From assembly GCA_965651535.1 (NCBI GenBank), contig CBFGSX010000003.1, positions 1 through 32,824 on the forward strand: 32,824 nt of DNA. The letters are read 5' to 3'. A program made the translations under genes and the position numbers. This stretch comes from JAQGJA01 sp965651535. GTDB lineage: Bacteria; Pseudomonadota; Alphaproteobacteria; Micavibrionales; SZUA-601. Shown here one piece after another: positions 1 through 6,862 of the stretch. A model generated the notes under the pieces. That model saw only the letters and a program-made list of their open reading frames with translations. It ran no database searches and was not told the DNA's origin. Every line of letters starts with the position of its first letter. The stretch's first letter is position 1.

Positions 1-54
1 GATCGTTCCGATGTTGACGTGTGGCTTGTTCCGTACAAATGTTCCGCGTGCCAT
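1..54 (-). CDS. tuf: Elongation factor Tu, N-terminal 18 codons (partial)
   Basis: The minus strand reads ATG at 54 and runs off the left edge with 18 codons, ending in KPHVNIGTI. That string is the near-invariant N-terminus of EF-Tu, just before the first GTP-binding loop. A good ribosome binding site (GAGGAG, 63-68) lies eight bases upstream of the start. EF-Tu delivers aminoacyl-tRNA to the ribosome as a GTP complex. tRNA-Gly lies directly upstream on the same strand, as in the tRNA-tufB arrangement of many proteobacteria, so the two are probably co-transcribed. Only the N-terminus is visible, so completeness cannot be judged. Confidence 0.9.
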   Translation of the reverse strand, partial: MARGTFVRNKPHVNIGTI

Positions 55-202
55 ATTCTTAACTCCTCAAATTCTAAATGACTGGGGGATGATAAAATTC
101 CGATGACGGCCCCAAACCCGTCTCCAATCAGATGGGCCCTTATTTAGGGCAAATACCCTTGCGGCGCAAGGGGGTAATTACAAAGCGAAAACCAGGGAAA
201 AT

Positions 203-276
203 TGGAGCGGGTGAAGGGAATCGAACCCTCATAGCCAGCTTGGAAGGCTGGTGCTTTACCACTAAGCTACACCCGC
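203..276 (-). tRNA. tRNA-Gly (anticodon TCC)
   Basis: On the minus strand the acceptor arms are GCGGGTG and CACCCGC, with discriminator T and an encoded CCA (203-205). The anticodon arm is CCAGC/GCTGG around loop CTTCCAA, giving anticodon TCC. The T arm contains GGTTCGATTCC. All cloverleaf parts are present in 74 nt including CCA. It lies about 150 bp upstream of tuf on the same strand. Confidence 0.95.
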
Positions 277-328
277 TTACGCCGAGGCTCCGGCGAGCAA
301 GCCCGCCAGCCGTAACGTGACTGCACGC

Positions 329-357
329 TGTATAGCAAGGTTTTCAGGCATCCGCAA
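329..357 (-). promoter_or_regulatory. Candidate sigma-70 promoter for tRNA-Gly-tuf
   Basis: On the minus strand TTGCGG (352-357) and TATACA (329-334) are separated by 17 bases, matching the -35/-10 consensus at 3/6 and 4/6. Transcription would begin about 45 bases before the tRNA 5' end. This is a by-eye match of modest strength, supported by position. Confidence 0.35.
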
Positions 358-375
358 AACAAAAAAGCCCGTATT

Positions 376-441
376 GGCGGCCCCCGAGCCGCCATCCTTG
401 CGCTGAAATCACCCGAGGATGCCGGATCACGTCCGGCATGA
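376..441. repeat. Palindromic intergenic repeat (copy 1)
   Basis: Two hairpins are visible: GGCGGC/GCCGCC (376-393) and GCCGGAT/GTCCGGC (421-437), joined by a spacer containing ATCCTTGCGC and CCCGAGGATG and followed by ATGACGAT. The blocks ATCCTTGCGC, CCCGAGGATG and CATGACGAT recur in the same order in the copy at 4268-4350, so both belong to one dispersed family. It lies just past the 3' end of the LD-carboxypeptidase gene and could also act as its terminator. Confidence 0.6.
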
Positions 442-451
442 CGATCATTTC

Positions 452-1417
452 TCAAGCCGCAAAGGGCGATTCCGACAAAGTCAGGCTTGCGCCGGTCTTT
501 TTATCGGCCTTGAGACGGGCGCGACAGCCCTGCGGGAAAATGTAATTGGGATGCAAATGCCCGAAGGACGCGCCCATGACCACCGGCCCCTTCATCTCCG
601 CGGTATGACGGCGAATGACATCGGCGACATCATAGACGAAAGCGCCCGCGCGGCCCGGCGTATCCTTGATATCGGTCATGCCGCCGACGACCAGCCCCGC
701 CAGATTTTTGAAGATCCCGCGCAAGCGCCATGCGCCCAGCTGCGTATCCAGCTTGGCGATTTCCTCGCCGATTTCCTCGATCATCAAAATGGTTTTGTCG
801 AAGGGCGGATGATAACGATTGCCCGCCGCCAGCAACGCATCGACCAGTTGCAGACAACCGCCCCACATGACGGCTTCGGCTTCGCCGTTTTGAATCGTCG
901 TCGGCGCAACGTCCCTGAACAGATCTCCGGACGCATTCCCGGCCAGAAAATCCAGCGCCGCGTCGAACGTCTTGACCTCGTTCGGCTCGTTTTGCTCGCG
1001 CAGGCCGTTGGCCGTCGGCCCGTAAAACGTCACCAGCCCCGTGCGCTCAAGCATGGCGCTTTGTAAATTGGTGATATCGCTGTAGCCGATGAAAATTTTC
1101 GGATTGTTTCGGATCAGATCGTAATCGATCTTGTCCAGCATATGAAGCGCGCCGTAACCGCCGCGCAGGCACCATACCGCGTTGATATTTTTATCCGCAA
1201 AAACCTCGTGCAGCGCTTTGACTTTTTCTTCCGCCGTTCCGGCGAATACATTGTCGCGCAAGCCGCATTGCGGATGCGCGAAAGCCTTGTAACCCAATTT
1301 TTCCAAGGCGGCGACGGCACCGGTAGCCGCTTCCGGCTCGCACCACGAGCTGGGAGCGATCAGCGCGACCGTATCGCCCTGTTTCAGCTTTTTCGGTTTG
1401 ATCAGATCGCGCGCCAT
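452..1417 (-). CDS. ldcA: Muramoyltetrapeptide LD-carboxypeptidase (peptidase S66)
   Basis: This 321-residue protein matches the S66 family over its whole length. Such enzymes remove the terminal D-alanine from murein tetrapeptides during peptidoglycan recycling in the cytoplasm. The nucleophile motif GYSD is at residues 111-114 (Ser113). The glutamate region is LMIEEIGEE (about 211-219) and the histidine lies in SFGHLHP (His287), giving the family's Ser-Glu-His triad in the right order and spacing. Other hallmarks are IAPSS near residue 20 and CLRGGYG near 83-89. There is no signal peptide, as expected. The ATG at 1417 is preceded by GGGAGG on the minus strand. The start lies 16 bp inside the end of the upstream DUF62-like gene, so the two are translationally linked. 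No other NlpC or amidase gene is in the same operon. Confidence 0.9.
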   Translation of the reverse strand: MARDLIKPKKLKQGDTVALIAPSSWCEPEAATGAVAALEKLGYKAFAHPQCGLRDNVFAGTAEEKVKALHEVFADKNINAVWCLRGGYGALHMLDKIDYDLIRNNPKIFIGYSDITNLQSAMLERTGLVTFYGPTANGLREQNEPNEVKTFDAALDFLAGNASGDLFRDVAPTTIQNGEAEAVMWGGCLQLVDALLAAGNRYHPPFDKTILMIEEIGEEIAKLDTQLGAWRLRGIFKNLAGLVVGGMTDIKDTPGRAGAFVYDVADVIRRHTAEMKGPVVMGASFGHLHPNYIFPQGCRARLKADKKTGASLTLSESPFAA

Positions 1418-2208
1418 ATGATTTTCGTGCCTCCCTTGGGACGTTTGAACAGGCGCGAGGCGGAGCCAGAGCGCAAGGAAATCTCGACGAAGCGCTTGCC
1501 CGACCAGCCGCTCGACCCCGCCGACAGCACCAGCCCGCCATCGGGCACGGCGAAAATGCCATCCGCGACGTGCGCCTCGTGCGTGTGGCCGTCAATCTCG
1601 ATGACGACGTTTTCTCCCTTGAGCGGCGCGATGGTCTGAGCGTCGATCGACGTCTTGATATTGCCGTAGCCGTCCGTATAGCACACGACGCTTTCGGGAA
1701 TGTCGGGAATGTCGGACGCGTCGATGACATCGCCCAGCTGCGAGAAATCGCCATGCGCGATCAAGCCGAACGCCTCGGGGAAAACGTCGCGCGAACGGAA
1801 TTGCGAACCTTCGGCGGAGCATTTGATGACGCGCATTTCCGCCGCATATTCTTTGACGAAGGACAGCGAATAACCGCTATTGACCGCGACGATCTGCACG
1901 CCGTCATGCAACCGCACATAAGCCAGACCCTCGCCCGCATTGTTGACGCGCGGACGCGGATCGTCCTTGCGCGGCGCGGTGTTGACGTAGAAGAACTGGC
2001 GCGCGCCCATCTTGTGATTATTCGCCAGCTGCGCCAGATAAAACCCGGTCGCCACCGTGTCGAAAGCCGGAACGGGCGACAATTCCATATGCGCGATCTT
2101 GTCGCGCAGCGCATAGCGCAAGGCCTGGCGCACCTCGGCAAAGGCCATATCGCCCACGGGGCCGTAATCGGCGATGATCTGGACGAAAATGGAATGGCTG
2201 TCGGGCAT
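1402..2208 (-). CDS. DUF62 / SAM hydroxide adenosyltransferase-like protein, divergent
   Basis: A 268-residue protein resembling the DUF62 family, which hydrolyses S-adenosylmethionine to adenosine and methionine and is related to fluorinase and chlorinase. The C-terminal half has the family look, with SRDVFPEAFGLIAHG (about 139-153) and YTDGYGNIKTSI (177-188) replacing the usual GRDxFxPAA and DxFGNxxTN blocks. The N-terminal IADYGPVGDMAFAEV corresponds to the TDFG..D.YVG block. The family VDPGVG motif is VNTAPR here (75-80), and STFHGRD is SQFRSRD (135-141), so the usual Asp and His of the catalytic Asp-Arg-His triad are not seen. The start at 2208 begins the conserved region; the frame stays open far upstream, but that stretch opposes galE and is not coding. 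It sits in a two-gene unit with ldcA. The family assignment is fairly secure; the activity is uncertain. Confidence 0.6.
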   Translation of the reverse strand: MPDSHSIFVQIIADYGPVGDMAFAEVRQALRYALRDKIAHMELSPVPAFDTVATGFYLAQLANNHKMGARQFFYVNTAPRKDDPRPRVNNAGEGLAYVRLHDGVQIVAVNSGYSLSFVKEYAAEMRVIKCSAEGSQFRSRDVFPEAFGLIAHGDFSQLGDVIDASDIPDIPESVVCYTDGYGNIKTSIDAQTIAPLKGENVVIEIDGHTHEAHVADGIFAVPDGGLVLSAGSSGWSGKRFVEISLRSGSASRLFKRPKGGTKIIWRAI

Positions 2209-2230
2209 GGAAATTCCTTGAATTTGACTG

Positions 2231-2298
2231 GGGCCCTTGGACTTGATCCGAGGGCCTATCTTGAACCCGTGGACACTCGGGTCAAAGCCCGAGTGACC
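2231..2298. repeat. Palindromic repeat related to the one inside prmC (copy 2)
   Basis: This element sits in the divergent gap between the DUF62-like gene and galE. It has two stem-loops: GGCCCT...AGGGCC (2232-2256), with inner GGA/TCC pairing, and CACTCGGG/CCCGAGTG (2274-2295). The first 27 bases align with the minus strand of 17553-17578 with about six differences, and the right half shares GTCAAAGCCCGAG with GACAAGCCCGAG there. Confidence 0.65.
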
Positions 2299-2358
2299 CA
2301 GACAGATGGCGTTTCTAGCATGGCGACAGGCTTCCCGCCAAGGATTCTTTGCGGTAGA

Positions 2359-3357
2359 ATGACCTTTATGAACATCCAAAACCCCGTCTTGATCACCGGC
2401 GGCTGCGGCTATATCGGCAGCCACATCGTCTATGACCTGATCGACCGGCATATTCCGGTCGTGGTCGTCGACAATCTCAGCAACTCCGCGCGCGACGCCA
2501 TCCCGAGCGCGGCGCATTTCCATCAGGCGGACATTCTCGACAAGCACGCGCTGGAGAAAATCTTCGCCCAAACCGAGCCGCGCGCCGTGATTCACCTGGC
2601 CGCGCTGCTCAGCACCGAAGAAAGCGTCGAAAAGCCCGCCGAATATTACCGCGTCAACGTCACCGGCACGCAAAACGTGATCGACGCGTGTTTGAAATAC
2701 GACGTGCCGAAACTTATTTTTTCGTCCACCGCCGCCGTCTATGCCGCCAATCCCAAACCGCTGACCGAGGACAGCCCGCTGGGGCCGGTTTCGCCTTATG
2801 GTCACAGCAAATTAATGGCCGAGCAAATGCTGCGCGACATCACCGCCGCGACCGAGCTGCACGCCGTCATCTTGCGCTATTTCAACGTCGCCGGAGCCGA
2901 CGCCCAGATGCGCACGGGCCAAGGCGGTAACAAAACGACGCATCTGATCGCCCGCGCCTGCGAGGCGGCGGCCAACGATATCGACGCGCTGGAAATTTAC
3001 GGCGATGATTATGCCACGCCCGACGGCACCTGCATCCGCGACTATATCCATGTCGGCGACATCGCCACGGCGCATCGCATCGCGCTGCAAAAGAATTTCA
3101 AGGAAAAATGCGCCGTGTTCAATTGCGGCTACGGCCACGGCTATAGCGTGCGCGAGATTATCGACACCTTCAAGAAAATCACCAAGATCGACTTTCCGGT
3201 GAAAATCTCGCCGCGCCGCGCGGGCGACCTGACCCAGCTTGTGGCGGATTCAACGGCCCTGCGCGAGGCCGCCAACTGGCAGCCCGAGCATGACGACATC
3301 GGCACCGTCATTCAAACGGCGTGGGGCTGGTATCAGCGCGAACGGTTGAAAAAATAA
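2359..3357 (+). CDS. galE: UDP-glucose 4-epimerase
   Basis: An extended short-chain dehydrogenase of 332 residues that interconverts UDP-glucose and UDP-galactose for sugar-nucleotide and surface polysaccharide synthesis. The NAD-binding GGCGYIG is at residues 14-20. The catalytic serine region is SSTAAVY (122-128). The YxxxK pair is Tyr147 and Lys151 in SPYGHSK, followed by the epimerase signature RYFNVAGAD. C-terminal DYIHVGDIA and RRAGDL are typical of GalE. The start could be 2359, with AAGGA 14 bases upstream, or the ATG at 2368 three codons later; both keep the Rossmann fold intact. The gene stands alone and its 3' end overlaps the convergent EamA gene by 25 bp. Homologues acting on other UDP-sugars cannot be excluded. 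Confidence 0.9.
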   Translation: MTFMNIQNPVLITGGCGYIGSHIVYDLIDRHIPVVVVDNLSNSARDAIPSAAHFHQADILDKHALEKIFAQTEPRAVIHLAALLSTEESVEKPAEYYRVNVTGTQNVIDACLKYDVPKLIFSSTAAVYAANPKPLTEDSPLGPVSPYGHSKLMAEQMLRDITAATELHAVILRYFNVAGADAQMRTGQGGNKTTHLIARACEAAANDIDALEIYGDDYATPDGTCIRDYIHVGDIATAHRIALQKNFKEKCAVFNCGYGHGYSVREIIDTFKKITKIDFPVKISPRRAGDLTQLVADSTALREAANWQPEHDDIGTVIQTAWGWYQRERLKK

Positions 3358-4190
3358 GTCACCTGCGCGCCGCCGATAATCAGCAACGCGCCGCCGACCA
3401 CCATCATATCCGGCACTTCGCCGAACAGCATCCAACCGCATAGGGTGGCCCAAAAGAACCCCATAAAGGAATACGGACCCATGATCCCAGCGCCCAAATA
3501 GCGGAAGGCCTCGGTCATGCACATCTGAGCGGCGCTGCCGAACAAGCCCGCCCCGACCAGCAACGCGATCTCGCGCGGGCCGATCTCGACGCGCACGCCG
3601 AAGAAAATCCAGGCCAATGCGCTGGCCAATCCCGCCAGAACGAAAAACCACAGCACGATCGTCAGATTGCTGTCCTGGCGCGACAGGCGACGCACCACCA
3701 GATCGCTTGCCGCCGCCGACAAGGCCACCCCCATGATAACCAGCATCGGCCACATAATATTGCCGCCATGCGGCTGCGCGATCACGGCAACGCCGATAAA
3801 TCCCAGCATACAGGCAAAGACCTGCTGCGCATTGACTTTTTCTTTGAGGATTGGGATAGACAACAACAACAGAAAAAACGGGTAGGTCTGACCCAGCGCG
3901 TTGACGTCGCTCATCGGCAGAAGATACAGCGCATAGAACGACCCGGTCACCGCCGCCAATCCCATCGCCGCCCGCCAAACCTGCCCTTTGAAATCATGCG
4001 TCCGGAGCACATTAAAATATCCGCCCGCACGATGCACTAATGGATAGAACGCAATCACACCGACCCAAAAGCGAAAGGCCAGCTTGATCGTGATGGGAAA
4101 ATCCGGCCCCAGCGCCTTGACGCAGCTGTTCATCAGGGCGAACAGGAAAAACGTCGCCATGGCGTGGACGTGGGGGGACAGGCCGAACAT
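3333..4190 (-). CDS. EamA/DMT-superfamily membrane transporter
   Basis: A 285-residue, strongly hydrophobic protein with about ten predicted membrane helices in two EamA repeats of roughly 140 residues each. The first repeat ends with the typical ILKEKVNAQQVFACMLGFIGVAVIA; the second ends with LFGEVPDMMVVGGALLIIGG, the usual position of the GE-x-p motif. The length is standard for the family. Members export metabolites such as amino acids or purines, but the substrate cannot be read from sequence. The ATG at 4190 follows GGAG at about ten bases. The gene converges on galE and its last 25 bp are shared with it on the opposite strand. Confidence 0.85.
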   Translation of the reverse strand: MFGLSPHVHAMATFFLFALMNSCVKALGPDFPITIKLAFRFWVGVIAFYPLVHRAGGYFNVLRTHDFKGQVWRAAMGLAAVTGSFYALYLLPMSDVNALGQTYPFFLLLLSIPILKEKVNAQQVFACMLGFIGVAVIAQPHGGNIMWPMLVIMGVALSAAASDLVVRRLSRQDSNLTIVLWFFVLAGLASALAWIFFGVRVEIGPREIALLVGAGLFGSAAQMCMTEAFRYLGAGIMGPYSFMGFFWATLCGWMLFGEVPDMMVVGGALLIIGGAQVTYFFNRSR

Positions 4191-4267
4191 ACGGGAAAAT
4201 CTCCGCCCCTATCGTAAAACCCCCTCGTCAAAAATCCCTTAATCCTTTAAGATTGAGAAAACTAACG

Positions 4268-4350
4268 CCGTCATCCCGGCGAAAGCCGGGATCCTTGCGC
4301 GGAAGAACGATCTCTTCGCCCGAGGATGGTGGGTCAAGCCCGCCATGACG
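4268..4350. repeat. Palindromic intergenic repeat (copy 3)
   Basis: A perfect stem ATCCCGGC/GCCGGGAT (4273-4292, loop GAAA) is followed by CCTTGCGC, CCCGAGGATG, and a second stem GGTGGG/CCCGCC (4328-4344), then ATGACG. It has the same block order as the copy at 376-441. It lies between the divergent EamA and HupE-like genes, ending 17 bases before the latter's start. Confidence 0.65.
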
Positions 4351-4367
4351 ATTTTCCGGAGTTGACC

Positions 4368-5072
4368 ATGCGCCGCATTCTGCTTTCCGTTTTCTGGGTC
4401 GCCGTTTTCGTGACCTTTGCCCATTTCGCCTTCGCCGAGGAAGCTGCCAAGGAAGGTTCCAAATTCGCCGACGACGTCCGGCGCGCGCGCGAGATCGTGC
4501 TGGGGAATGCGGGCGACAACCCGCTGGGCCGGGGCTTTATGGTTGCCGTGTTCGAGCCTGTCTTTCTGGCCAGCATGTTCTGTCTGGGGCTTTGGGCCGG
4601 ACAAATGTCCGAGCGCATCACGGCGATCTGGGCGCTGCCGCTTTTCGTGTTCGGCGCAACGCTGGTCGGTGCCTTTATCACCGCTTATCACGGCGAGTGG
4701 AAGCCGCAATTCGACGCCGAAGGCAATGAGATCCTCGCCCAGCTGGGCAATACCGCCGCCGTCACCGTGGTGGTCGGGCTGTTGGCCGGAACGGCGGTCG
4801 GCATGAATTTGATCGTCGCGCCTTTTGTCGCCATTGCCGCCGCCATCGCCGCCGGGCTGGCCTTGGGCTTCAGCCAGACGGCCGAGCTGGGCGAGCATAA
4901 AAACGCGCTTTTTCCCTTTTGGGCCGGATACGGCCTGACCGGACTTTTGGTGAATATCTTCGGCATCGGCTTCGAGACCTTCCTGCAATCGATCAAACTG
5001 GCTTTCATAACGCGCTGGGTCGGCTTCGCCACGCTGGCGATGAGCTTTATGTTTGTCTCGAAAGTGTTCTGA
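4368..5072 (+). CDS. HupE/UreJ-like integral membrane protein
   Basis: A 234-residue protein. Residues 1-23 form a signal peptide ending in FAFAEE, followed by a short charged stretch and about six membrane helices. The part LGLWAGQMSERITAIWALPL and the following glycine-rich helices resemble HupE/UreJ proteins, which move nickel or cobalt across the inner membrane. The usual histidine-rich metal motif (HP....DH) after the signal peptide is not present: the matching place reads NPLGRGFMVAVFEP. A role in metal transport is therefore doubtful. The start at 4368 is chosen because GGAG lies six bases upstream (4358-4361) and it begins the signal peptide. Nothing urease- or hydrogenase-related is nearby. 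Confidence 0.55.
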   Translation: MRRILLSVFWVAVFVTFAHFAFAEEAAKEGSKFADDVRRAREIVLGNAGDNPLGRGFMVAVFEPVFLASMFCLGLWAGQMSERITAIWALPLFVFGATLVGAFITAYHGEWKPQFDAEGNEILAQLGNTAAVTVVVGLLAGTAVGMNLIVAPFVAIAAAIAAGLALGFSQTAELGEHKNALFPFWAGYGLTGLLVNIFGIGFETFLQSIKLAFITRWVGFATLAMSFMFVSKVF

Positions 5073-5157
5073 ATCAAGCACTAGCGACCAAAGCGAATCT
5101 TAAGCATTCGGGTATAGTCTGGGAGATGTCCAACCCAGAAGATTTTATGTCCGTCTT

Positions 5158-6024
5158 ATGCCGTCCTTTCCCGTTCCCGACGACCTCGATCCACGTTTAA
5201 CGCCCGCACGCGGCGATCTGGCCGCGTCATGGCTCAGGGACAAAATTCAGGCCGAAAAATTCGTCGAGCCGATGCGTCAGATCATTGCCTCGCCGGTGGC
5301 GACTTTGTACCGGTCGCCCGATCAGGATCAGGCGATCGAGACGCAGCTCCTCTACGGCGAGCCGGTGGACGTTCTTGAAAACAAAAAAGGCTGGGCCTGG
5401 GTGCAGTCGACCCGCGACTTCTATGTCGGCTATTTGCGCGCCGAGCATCTGGGCGCGGAAAAAGGCGACACCAGCCCGACCCATCGTGTCGTCAATGTCG
5501 GCACCTTTGTCTATGGCGGCCCGGATTACAAGGCCACGCCGCGCCACTCGCTGAGTTTCGGCAGCCTGCTGCGGATCGTCGGGGAAAAAGACGGCTTCGC
5601 CGAGCTGGCCGCCGGCGGTTTCGTCCCGTTCCAGCACGTGGCCCCGATCGACTTCCACGCCGAAGACCCGGTCGCCGAAGCTTTTCGTTTTTTGGGCGTT
5701 CCGTATTTGTGGGGCGGGCGCAGCCATCTGGGTATTGATTGCTCCGCCTTGGTGCAACTGGTGTTACAGGCCTGCAATTACCCCTGTCCGCGCGACAGCG
5801 ATTTACAGGAAAAATTCCTCGGCAAGCCGATCGACCGCGAAGATGTGCGCAGCGGCGACCTCGCCTTTTTCCGGGGCCATGTCGGGCTGATGGTCGATGA
5901 CACCACGATGATCCACGCCAATGATCGCGCCATGGCCGTCAGCATCGACGATCTGGACGAATATATCCACTGGCGCACCTCAAATGGCAAAACGCCGATC
6001 AAAATGTTCAAGCGCATCGGCTAG
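5158..6024 (+). CDS. SH3-NlpC/P60 peptidoglycan endopeptidase
   Basis: A 288-residue protein. Residues 42-100 look like a bacterial SH3 domain (ATLYRSPDQD...LYGEPVDVLE...GWAWVQ) and about 110-165 look like a second one. The C-terminal 120 residues form an NlpC/P60 cysteine peptidase: Cys195 in GIDCSALVQ, His241 in GHVGLM and His253 in MIHAN form the Cys-His-His/Asn site. Such enzymes cut gamma-D-Glu-diaminopimelate bonds in cell-wall peptides. No signal peptide is seen, which fits a cytoplasmic role in recycling muropeptides. The start at 5158 is the only ATG in frame after the upstream stop at 5101; its ribosome binding site is weak. A 24-codon reading frame (5126-5200) overlaps the start in another frame and might influence its translation. 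Confidence 0.85.
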   Translation: MPSFPVPDDLDPRLTPARGDLAASWLRDKIQAEKFVEPMRQIIASPVATLYRSPDQDQAIETQLLYGEPVDVLENKKGWAWVQSTRDFYVGYLRAEHLGAEKGDTSPTHRVVNVGTFVYGGPDYKATPRHSLSFGSLLRIVGEKDGFAELAAGGFVPFQHVAPIDFHAEDPVAEAFRFLGVPYLWGGRSHLGIDCSALVQLVLQACNYPCPRDSDLQEKFLGKPIDREDVRSGDLAFFRGHVGLMVDDTTMIHANDRAMAVSIDDLDEYIHWRTSNGKTPIKMFKRIG

Positions 6025-6103
6025 AATCTTATCGCATACGCAACAAAAATAGGGGTGGGTTTTTATTTACGCCACGCGCGCCGATATGTTAGGCTCGGCT
6101 TCT

Positions 6104-6862
6104 ATGACAAAGGGAAGCCTGACAGGCGCATTACGGACAAAGTTTCTGACGGGGATTTTCTGCCTCTCCGCCCTTGGCGCCCTCGGGCAAAGCACACCAA
6201 ACAGGCCAAACGAAAGACTCCGTGAACTGAAAAACACGGAGTTTTTGATTCTACTCAAAAGCTATCATACAAATAACGAATTCCAGTTCAACGAATTCAA
6301 CTTTCCCAGCCTGATCGTCAAACAGCATCTGACGCCGAATGTCTCAACGATTGCCGGCGGTTACCGCAACAGCAACTACACCTTCAGCCCCATGGCCGCC
6401 GGCATGGTGGAAACGAACCCGATCAACCTGATGCCCAACGGAAATATGCAGCTGCGTTTCGGCCTGACGGTAGGCGGCGCTTTGTATAACACGGAATTCC
6501 GCCGCGACACGGTGTATCAAAGTGCGCAATACACGCTTGCGCCGGGGGATGACGCGCCGCAGAACAAAAGGAAACGCGGCAAGAGTTTCATTTATTACAC
6601 CGAGGAGCGCTATGACCCGTCCTGCGCCTGCACCCGGACGGATGTCACCGAGATCACCCGCACCGTAATTCCGCGCGGCACAGGTAAAAAAGCGCCGCGT
6701 TTTGCCCTTTTTCCAACCGTCACGCTGGATGTGTTTCGCGGGAACGGGTTGTTTATGATTGGAACCTATGCGCCCGGCCTCGGCCAGGGCGATACATGGG
6801 GCGGAATCATGGCCACGGGCGTGCGCCTGAGACCCTATGACTGGGCCAATCAGCCCCGCTAA
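6104..6862 (+). CDS. Exported protein of unknown function (possible outer-membrane barrel)
   Basis: A 252-residue protein that I cannot assign to a family. Residues 1-29 look like a signal peptide (positive start, FLTGIFCLSALGALGQS). The mature part has many alternating polar/hydrophobic stretches and a GGYRNSNY segment near residues 80-87, a motif I associate with small exported or barrel-like proteins. It also has a CAC dicysteine and a basic loop (KRKRGK). The final GIMATGVRLRPYDW segment suggests a beta strand close to the C-terminus. No ribosome binding site is visible before 6104 or before the alternative ATG at 6086. The last 4 bp overlap the convergent gyrB stop. Confidence 0.6.
   Translation: MTKGSLTGALRTKFLTGIFCLSALGALGQSTPNRPNERLRELKNTEFLILLKSYHTNNEFQFNEFNFPSLIVKQHLTPNVSTIAGGYRNSNYTFSPMAAGMVETNPINLMPNGNMQLRFGLTVGGALYNTEFRRDTVYQSAQYTLAPGDDAPQNKRKRGKSFIYYTEERYDPSCACTRTDVTEITRTVIPRGTGKKAPRFALFPTVTLDVFRGNGLFMIGTYAPGLGQGDTWGGIMATGVRLRPYDWANQPR

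Noticed and set aside
1570..2358. Long N-terminal extension of galE
   Set aside because: It is antisense to the DUF62-like gene; GalE needs its Rossmann motif within the first 20 residues, as given by the start at 2359 or 2368.
2209..2805. Upstream extension of the DUF62-like frame to a 467-residue protein
   Set aside because: The extra part lies antisense to galE and over a palindromic repeat and has no family-like features; the conserved protein begins at 2208.
4239..5081. 280-residue open frame antisense to the HupE-like gene
   Set aside because: Low-complexity, charged translation typical of the reverse strand of a GC-rich gene; the plus strand has a signal peptide, helices and a ribosome binding site.
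5126..5200. 24-codon frame before the NlpC/P60 gene as a leader peptide
   Set aside because: No pattern of regulatory codons or attenuator hairpin is visible; it may be chance, though it overlaps the start.
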